This document shows, in pieces, positions 1 through 3,480 of a stretch of 5,074 nt of DNA. Position 1 is the first letter of the stretch. Each line of letters starts with the position of its first letter. Below the pieces are notes generated by a model, which worked only from the letters and a program-made list of their open reading frames with translations, was not told the origin of the DNA and did no database searches. Both the position numbers and the translations under genes were made by a program. The DNA lies in assembly GCA_964423175.1 (NCBI GenBank), contig CAYRDM010000043.1, forward strand, positions 1-5,074, read 5' to 3'. Origin of the DNA: JBGQJN01 sp964423175 (GTDB lineage: Bacteria; Patescibacteriota; Minisyncoccia; 2-02-FULL-40-12; IGHO2-01-FULL-4-A).

Positions 1-38
1 GCCTCTTCTTTTTTTGTTGTAACTTTTTTAGTTGGCAT
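1..38 (-). CDS. rpsI: Probable 30S ribosomal protein S9, N-terminal fragment (cut by window edge)
   Basis: Only the first 12 codons are inside the window. They read MPTKKVTTKKEE, a Lys/Thr-rich start with no diagnostic S9 motif. The identification rests on position: rplM and rpsI form one of the most constant gene pairs in bacteria, with rpsI directly after rplM. The ATG overlaps the rplM stop codon by one base (TAATG), which suggests translational coupling. If this is S9, the protein has a basic, low-complexity N-terminal extension before the conserved core, because S9 normally enters its fold within the first few residues. S9 is a small-subunit head protein whose C-terminal tail reaches the P-site tRNA; that part is not visible here. 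Another lysine-rich protein cannot be excluded from 12 codons. Confidence 0.6.
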   Translation of the reverse strand, partial: MPTKKVTTKKEE

Positions 39-379
39 TAGTTTATTTCCAAGTTCTTTATTATCTTATCTCTTAACTTATTTGGCGCTAGCATTCTATA
101 GACTGCTAATTTCAAAACTCTCTTGGGGTCTCTCTCGAACAAGGTTTCAAGCTTTTCTGCTTTCATGCCTCCTGGAAAGCCGGAATAGTGATAGTATGTT
201 TTTTGCTTGGTCTTTTTTCCGGTTAACTTTATCTTCTTAATATTAGTAATTAAAACCTTTTCTTCCGGTAACATATAGGGCTTATAATTTGGATTTGTTT
301 TCCCACGCAAAATTACAGCCACTTTGCTGGCTAGCCTACCCAATGATTGGTTTGTTGCGTCTATATTATGGATATTCAT
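38..379 (-). CDS. rplM: 50S ribosomal protein L13 (short form)
   Basis: L13 is an early-assembling large-subunit protein that binds 23S rRNA. The 113 residues show the family landmarks: IDATNQSLGRLAS at residues 6-18 (family D-A-x-x-x-x-L-G-R-L-A), LRGK at 24-27, the strand/turn ITNIKKIKLTGKK at 44-56, the signature YYHYSGFPGGMK at 62-73, and RVLKLAVYRML at 87-97. Bacterial L13 is usually about 140 residues. This copy ends at KNLEIN, where the Escherichia coli protein continues with a conserved tail after LKVY, so some 20-25 C-terminal residues are absent, and the N-terminus is also about ten residues shorter. The stop overlaps the next start, so the truncation looks native rather than an assembly error. 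The gene starts 4 nt after rplQ; the spacer is A-rich with no Shine-Dalgarno sequence. Confidence 0.95.
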   Translation of the reverse strand: MNIHNIDATNQSLGRLASKVAVILRGKTNPNYKPYMLPEEKVLITNIKKIKLTGKKTKQKTYYHYSGFPGGMKAEKLETLFERDPKRVLKLAVYRMLAPNKLRDKIIKNLEIN

Positions 380-383
380 GTTT

Positions 384-734
384 TTATTTAACCAACTCTA
401 TTATTGCCATCTTCGAACCATCACTGAGTCTCGGTGGAAGATTGATGATTCTTGTATATCCACCGTTCCTGCTAGCAAATTTATCACCAGTTTCACTGAA
501 TAATTTTTTGGCTGAAGCAACACCTAGTTGGGAAGATAAAAGCCTTGTGTTGGCCAAATTTTTTGTTTTGGCTCGAGTTATCATCTTCTCAATATAAGGT
601 CTTAAGCTTTTAGCCTTGGCTTGGGTTGTAGATACCCTTCCATTTGTTATAAGGGCATTTGCAAGATCACGCAATAGCGCTTTGCGTTGTTTATTCTCCC
701 TGCTAAATTTTCTGTTTTTTCTGCCGTGATTCAT
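384..734 (-). CDS. rplQ: 50S ribosomal protein L17
   Basis: L17 is a large-subunit protein located near the exit-tunnel side of the ribosome. The 116-residue product is close to the usual 115-130. It begins MNHGRKNRKFSRENKQRKAL, matching the family's M-x-H-x-x-x-x-x-x-L-x-R-x-x-x-H-R pattern, except that the usual histidine before R17 is replaced (KQRKAL). It continues with TTQAKAKSLRPYIEKMIT at 36-53, AKKLFSETGDKFASR at 75-89, GGYTRI at 91-96 and a terminal MAIIELVK. The last segment is the conserved M-A-x-I-E-L-V end, so the protein is complete. The start lies 3 nt after the rpoA stop. The region before it is purine-rich because the rpoA tail is Lys-rich, but it holds no clear GGAGG. Confidence 0.96.
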   Translation of the reverse strand: MNHGRKNRKFSRENKQRKALLRDLANALITNGRVSTTQAKAKSLRPYIEKMITRAKTKNLANTRLLSSQLGVASAKKLFSETGDKFASRNGGYTRIINLPPRLSDGSKMAIIELVK

Positions 735-737
735 TGT

Positions 738-1475
738 TTATTCTTTCTTCTTGCGAGGCTTCTTGGCCTTTTCAGAAGTTGGGGTTTCTTTTGGAACTTC
801 AACCTTACCAATTATATTGAAATGCTCAACTAATATGTCAGATGATTTTTTGAGAGCCTCTTCTGGGGTTATGCTTCCATCGGTTTCAATATCTAAAAGA
901 ACCTTGTTAAAATCTGTTCTTTGTCCAATACGAATGTTCTCAACTGTGAAATTGACGTTTCGAATTGGTGTGAATATACCATCTATTGCTATTTTACCGA
1001 CTGTCAATTTTTCTTTTTGTTTTTGTTCTACTGGAATATAACCGATTCCTTTTTCAACTGTTATTTCCATTTCAAGCTCAGTCTTCTTGTCAGTTATTGT
1101 TGCAATTTTCTGATCCTTGTTTATGATTTCTACCTCAGAAGTTGCCTTGATGGAGTCTGCTGTTACATCTCCTTCGCCTTTGGCTGATAATGTTAGTATT
1201 ACCGGCTCATCCTTGAAAAGTCTAAACCTGACTCTTTTAAGGTTAATTATGATTTCGATTACATCTTCTAGAACACCAGAAATTGCTGAAAATTCATGAT
1301 CAACTCCTTTGATTTTAACAAAAGTAACAGCTGCGCCTTCCAATGAGGACATCAAAACACGGCGCAAAGTGTTGCCGATGGTTGTGCCGTAGCCAGGATA
1401 AAGAGGCCCTATTTCAAATACGGCTTGATTGTCTTTTTTGGAAACTATTTTTGGTTCTATTGGCAGTTGAATCAT
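738..1475 (-). CDS. rpoA: DNA-directed RNA polymerase subunit alpha, lacking the C-terminal domain
   Basis: Alpha dimerises and is the platform on which beta and beta-prime assemble. The amino-terminal domain is well preserved: IGPLYPGYGTTIGNTLRRVL at residues 22-41 with the assembly-critical G-N-x-L-R-R, SSLEGAAVTFVKIKGVDHEF at 43-62, GVLEDVIEIIINLK at 67-80, and near its end ENIRIGQRTDFNKVLLDIET followed by DGSITPEEALKKSSDILVEHF up to residue 219. After that only a linker-like stretch follows (VPKETPTSEKAKKPRKKKE), and the protein stops at 245. Normal bacterial alpha is about 310-330 residues and ends with a helix-hairpin-helix alpha-CTD that binds UP elements and activators; none of it is present. 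rplQ starts 3 nt later, so there is no room for a frameshifted CTD. The start is the ATG 85 nt after rpsD; an in-frame TAA a few codons upstream rules out a longer form. No Shine-Dalgarno sequence is seen. Confidence 0.96.
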   Translation of the reverse strand: MIQLPIEPKIVSKKDNQAVFEIGPLYPGYGTTIGNTLRRVLMSSLEGAAVTFVKIKGVDHEFSAISGVLEDVIEIIINLKRVRFRLFKDEPVILTLSAKGEGDVTADSIKATSEVEIINKDQKIATITDKKTELEMEITVEKGIGYIPVEQKQKEKLTVGKIAIDGIFTPIRNVNFTVENIRIGQRTDFNKVLLDIETDGSITPEEALKKSSDILVEHFNIIGKVEVPKETPTSEKAKKPRKKKE

Positions 1476-1509
1476 GATCTTGAGAGGCTTTAGGTTTGAT
1501 TATTGAGTT

Positions 1510-1533
1510 TTAGTCTGCAAAGCAGATTCCTAA
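1510..1533 (-). promoter_or_regulatory. Hairpin in the rpsD-rpoA spacer
   Basis: This lies in the only sizeable gap inside the cluster (1476-1560, 85 nt). Read on the minus strand, TCTGC TTT GCAGA forms a perfect 5-bp stem with a 3-nt loop. The flanking TTAG and CTAA pair as four more base pairs, leaving a 3-nt bulge (GAA) on the 5' side. The bases after it are AAACTC, with no U-run, so it is not a standard intrinsic terminator. It could be a processing site, a structure that lowers or delays rpoA translation, or a ribosomal-protein binding site. S4 does bind mRNA to autoregulate in E. coli and Bacillus, but at other positions, so that role is only a guess. No convincing promoter (-35/-10 pair) was found in the spacer. 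Confidence 0.4.
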
Positions 1534-1560
1534 CACTCACTAGAATCACCTATTACCTTT

Positions 1561-2196
1561 TTATCGAGAGTAAAATTCAATTAATGATCGGATGTCTTTT
1601 GCTTCTAGTCCGCTATCCTGAATTGTCGGCATTCCTATAATCTTGGCAGTTAAGCTATTTTTATCTAACTCAATCCATTTTGGTGCTTCATACTTTTTAA
1701 TCCACTGGCTTACTAGATTTGTAAACAGTTTTGTCTTCAAGCTACCTTCTCTTATCTTTATCATGTCCCCCGTTTTAACTTCATAAGAGGCAATTGATAC
1801 TTTTCTTCCATTTACCAGGATATGGCCGTGATTAACAATTTGTCGAGCCTGATCTCTGGACTGGCCTATCCCTGCTCTGAAAACTACATTATCCAATCTT
1901 CTTTCCAGCTTTTTAATCAACGTGTCTCCAGTTTCCTGGCGGGATTCTATTGCATCTTTGACCCAGTTTTTAAATTGTTTTTCCATCATTCGGTAAGAGT
2001 TTCTTACTTTTTGTTTGGATTGCAATTGAAGACCGAATTCAGATGAGCGGTTCTTAAAAGCTTTGCCGTGCATTCCAGGCGGGTACATTCTTTTTACGGT
2101 TGCTGACTTTGGTGAATATGAACGCTCACCCTTTAAAAAGAGCTTTGCACCCAATCTTCTTTCTATTTTTTCTCTTGGTCCTGTATATCTAGCCAT
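1561..2196 (-). CDS. rpsD: 30S ribosomal protein S4
   Basis: S4 is a primary 16S rRNA binder that starts 5'-domain assembly and helps keep decoding accurate. The 211-residue product has the usual length. It opens MARYTGPREKIERRLG, then YPPGMHG at 38-44, SEFGLQLQSKQKVRNSY at 52-68, and EKQF at 72-75. The S4 RNA-binding domain spans roughly 98-160, with ERRLDNVVFRAGIGQSRDQA at 98-117, HGHILVNGRKVSIASYEVK at 123-141 and GDMIKI. It ends in IEFYSR, the typical S4 terminus. There is no cysteine in the protein, so it belongs to the zinc-free (C-minus) type. The start lies 2 nt after the rpsK stop. rpsD sits between rpsK and rpoA, as in proteobacteria, and not at a distant locus as in Bacillus subtilis. 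Confidence 0.97.
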   Translation of the reverse strand: MARYTGPREKIERRLGAKLFLKGERSYSPKSATVKRMYPPGMHGKAFKNRSSEFGLQLQSKQKVRNSYRMMEKQFKNWVKDAIESRQETGDTLIKKLERRLDNVVFRAGIGQSRDQARQIVNHGHILVNGRKVSIASYEVKTGDMIKIREGSLKTKLFTNLVSQWIKKYEAPKWIELDKNSLTAKIIGMPTIQDSGLEAKDIRSLIEFYSR

Positions 2197-2198
2197 GT

Positions 2199-2639
2199 TT
2201 ATACTCTGCGAGGCTTAGCCGGTCTGACACCATTATGTGCCATAGGCGTAGCATCTATTATTGAAGTTATATTGATACCGCTGCTTGCGATTCCTCTAAT
2301 TGCAGCTTCTCTTCCTGGACCTATTCCTTTTATTGAAATTTTTGCTTCTTGAAGTCCTACCCTTTTTGCTTTTTCTGAAGCATCTTTGCCCACAAGGGTC
2401 GCGGCGTAGGGAGTCGATTTTCTGGCACCCTTGAAGCCCAACATTCCGGCTGAAGAATGGGCGAAGACATTACCATTCGGGTCTGCTATAGAAACAATCG
2501 TATTGTTGTAGGAAGAAGAAACATTAATGATACCCTTGAATATCTGTTTTTTACCCTTTTTGGCAGCATTAACTTGGCCTGATTCTTTTTCAGCATTTGC
2601 AGAACTTTCAGCTCCAGTTGTGATTCGTTTTTTACCCAT
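2199..2639 (-). CDS. rpsK: 30S ribosomal protein S11 with N-terminal extension
   Basis: S11 lies on the platform of the small subunit next to S18 and S6, and shapes the mRNA exit region. The conserved core starts near residue 30 (GKKQIFKGIINVSSSYNNTI), then NVFAHSSAGMLGFKGARKST at 57-76, the G-x-G-x-G-R loop KGIGPGR at 104-110, and DATPMAHNGVRPAKPRRV at the end. The Asn-Gly of that last motif (N136-G137) corresponds to the site converted to isoaspartate in E. coli S11. The residue after HNG, usually Cys (HNGCRP), is Val here. At 146 residues the protein is about 17 longer than the E. coli form; the excess is a polar N-terminal segment (GAESSANAEKESGQVNAAKK). The ATG sits 5 nt after rpsM and no internal start would give a better fit, so the extension is probably real. 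Confidence 0.96.
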   Translation of the reverse strand: MGKKRITTGAESSANAEKESGQVNAAKKGKKQIFKGIINVSSSYNNTIVSIADPNGNVFAHSSAGMLGFKGARKSTPYAATLVGKDASEKAKRVGLQEAKISIKGIGPGREAAIRGIASSGINITSIIDATPMAHNGVRPAKPRRV

Positions 2640-2644
2640 TTATT

Positions 2645-3031
2645 TTATGTCTTTTGCGCTGTTGGTTTTCTTCCGGAACCCATCGTCTTCCTTACATTGC
2701 CTCTTATGGTTCTAGAATTTGTTTTAGTTCTTCCATGAATCGGGAGCCTGCGTGCATGTCTAACACCACGCCAAGCACCTATTTCTTTCAATCTCTTAAC
2801 ATTATCAGAAATTTCACGTCTAAGATCTCCTTCTACTTTGTAGTTTCGGTCGATTACGCTTTGTATTTTGTTCACCTCTTCAGTGGTAAGATCTTTGGCT
2901 CTTTTGTCCTTATTTATATTTGCCGATTTTAAAATGACCCTGCTAGCGGTTAATCCTACGCCGTAAATATACCCGAGGGCATATTCTATTTTCTTGTTGT
3001 CTGGAATGTTAATTCCTGAAATTCTTGGCAT
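2645..3031 (-). CDS. rpsM: 30S ribosomal protein S13
   Basis: S13 sits in the head of the small subunit, forms intersubunit bridges and touches P-site tRNA with its C-terminal tail. The 128 residues include PRISGINIPDNKKIEYALGY at 2-21, IYGVGLTASRVIL at 22-34, VEGDLRREISDNVKRLKEIG at 66-85, WRGVRHARRLPIHG at 87-100, and a basic tail with TKTNSRTIRGNVRKTMGSGR. Length is slightly above the usual 115-125, owing to the tail. The widely conserved loop GQRTKTN reads GRTKTN here, one residue (Gln) short, in frame. The start is 5 nt after rpmJ. The last codons of rpmJ (CAAGGG) provide an AAGGG 8 nt before the ATG, the closest thing to a Shine-Dalgarno sequence in the cluster. Confidence 0.96.
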   Translation of the reverse strand: MPRISGINIPDNKKIEYALGYIYGVGLTASRVILKSANINKDKRAKDLTTEEVNKIQSVIDRNYKVEGDLRREISDNVKRLKEIGAWRGVRHARRLPIHGRTKTNSRTIRGNVRKTMGSGRKPTAQKT

Positions 3032-3036
3032 ATAAA

Positions 3037-3150
3037 TTACCCTTGTCTCTGTTTGTGTTTTGCATTAGAGCAAATACAATACAGTTTGCCTTTTCGGCGT
3101 ACAAGTTTACACTTATTGCAAATTTTTTTAACGGAAGCTCTAACTTTCAT
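3037..3150 (-). CDS. rpmJ: 50S ribosomal protein L36 (zinc-ribbon form)
   Basis: Translating the minus strand from the ATG at 3150 gives a 37-residue protein, starting MKVRASVKKICNKC and ending CSNAKHKQRQG, followed by TAA. This is the classic L36, the smallest large-subunit protein, which stabilises 23S rRNA late in assembly. The zinc ligands are all present: C11 and C14 (CxxC), C27 and H32, so it is the C-plus, zinc-binding version rather than the cysteine-free paralogue. Length and termini match the family exactly. It lies 4 nt after infA and 5 nt before rpsM, the common infA-rpmJ-rpsM order of many non-proteobacterial lineages. The spacer before it is A-rich (AAAATAAAAAT) and has no Shine-Dalgarno sequence. 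Confidence 0.97.
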   Translation of the reverse strand: MKVRASVKKICNKCKLVRRKGKLYCICSNAKHKQRQG

Positions 3151-3154
3151 ATTT

Positions 3155-3364
3155 TTATTTTCTATATGTAATTCTACCTTTGTTACCGTCTGGGCTTAAT
3201 TCAACCAATACTTTGTCGCCAACTATAACTTTTATGTAGTTCATTCTCATTTTGCCAGCCAGATAAGCCAAAATTTCTCTGCCGTCACTGAGCCTAACCT
3301 TAAACTTAGTGTCAGGTAAAGTGTCTATTACTATTCCTTCTTCTTTTGGTTTTTGGTCTGACAA
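3155..3364 (-). CDS. infA: Translation initiation factor IF-1, TTG start
   Basis: IF-1 is a small OB-fold (S1-like) protein that occupies the A site of the 30S subunit during initiation and helps IF-2 and IF-3. The 69-residue product matches along its full length: EEGIVIDTLPDTKFKVRLSD at 8-27, GREILAYLAGKMRMNYIKV at 28-46 with the signature GKMRxNYI, GDKVLVELSP at 49-58, and a terminal KGRITYRK. The family norm is 70-73 residues. The start codon is TTG at 3364-3362. No in-frame ATG or GTG exists between it and the upstream in-frame TGA, and starting here gives the expected short N-terminus. No Shine-Dalgarno motif precedes it (upstream bases CCTACAAGAT). It is the first gene of the cluster, about 77 nt downstream of the predicted transcription start and 25 nt beyond a terminator-like hairpin. 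Confidence 0.96.
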   Translation of the reverse strand: MSDQKPKEEGIVIDTLPDTKFKVRLSDGREILAYLAGKMRMNYIKVIVGDKVLVELSPDGNKGRITYRK

Positions 3365-3390
3365 ATCTTGTAGGACTGGAAAATATAAAG

Positions 3391-3419
3391 AAAAAACCAG
3401 ATTTCACTTGGAAATCAGG
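3391..3419 (-). terminator. Intrinsic terminator-like hairpin in the infA leader
   Basis: On the minus strand CCTGATTTC pairs with GAAATCTGG around a 5-nt loop (CAAGT). That gives eight base pairs with one T-T mismatch, followed at once by six T and then a further T-rich run (CTTTATATTTT). This is the textbook shape of a Rho-independent terminator. It lies downstream of the predicted infA promoter and 25 nt before the infA start. It may end transcripts of the upstream membrane-protein gene, act as an attenuator of the ribosomal cluster, or both. The stem is only moderately GC-rich, so termination may be partial. Confidence 0.75.
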
Positions 3420-3439
3420 CTAATCTCTACCTTATTCCA
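3409..3439 (-). promoter_or_regulatory. Possible antiterminator pairing in the infA leader
   Basis: On the minus-strand transcript, GGAA at 3438-3435 can pair with TTCC at 3413-3410, and AGG at 3432-3430 with CCT at 3419-3417. A T-A pair closes one end and a G-T wobble the other, and a small 2x3 internal loop lies in the middle. This helix uses the 5' arm of the terminator hairpin (3411-3419), so the two folds exclude each other, as in attenuator systems. It was found by eye; no folding energy was computed, and short complementarities of this kind can arise by chance. Confidence 0.3.
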
Positions 3440-3447
3440 TTGTTTTA

Positions 3448-3476
3448 ATCTTAGCAAAATGATCTTTCTGTGTCAA
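3448..3476 (-). promoter_or_regulatory. Sigma-70-type promoter for the infA ribosomal cluster
   Basis: The minus strand shows a perfect -35 box TTGACA (3476-3471), a 17-nt spacer, and the -10 box TAAGAT (3453-3448; 4 of 6 consensus positions, including the key A and final T). TG at 3456-3455, one base before the -10, forms an extended -10 element. Predicted transcription starts near 3441 at an A, leaving a leader of about 77 nt before infA. The -35 begins 5 nt after the stop of the upstream gene, so the promoter fills the start of the intergenic space. No A/T-rich UP element is evident upstream, which agrees with an alpha subunit lacking its CTD. A weaker alternative -10 (TATATT, 3387-3382) exists beyond the hairpin but has no acceptable -35. 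Confidence 0.75.
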
Positions 3477-3480
3477 TAGA

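Noticed and set aside
289..597. Plus-strand open frame of 102 codons opposite rplM and rplQ
   Set aside because: It lies wholly antisense to two conserved ribosomal genes, spans their junction, and resembles no protein family; a shadow frame.
735..760. A frameshift hiding an alpha-CTD after rpoA
   Set aside because: Only 3 nt separate the rpoA stop from a well-supported rplQ start, and the downstream sequence is full-length L17, so no CTD coding is present in any frame.
751..1299. Three overlapping plus-strand open frames opposite rpoA
   Set aside because: They are antisense to a conserved gene and overlap each other; their hydrophobic or Cys-rich stretches come from reading the complement of Lys-rich and Glu-rich codons.
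1476..1560. An internal promoter before rpoA
   Set aside because: AATAAT at 1504-1499 resembles a -10 box, but no acceptable -35 lies 16-18 nt upstream.
1822..2046. Plus-strand open frame opposite rpsD
   Set aside because: Antisense to conserved S4 coding sequence, with no recognisable motif.
2527..2932. Two plus-strand open frames opposite rpsK and rpsM
   Set aside because: Shadows of conserved genes; composition and position give no support for real coding.
3380..3410. A second promoter for infA beyond the hairpin
   Set aside because: TATATT at 3387-3382 is a fair -10, but the bases at -35 (CAAGTG) do not fit and the T-run is better explained as the terminator tail. Kept only as an alternative to the attenuator idea.
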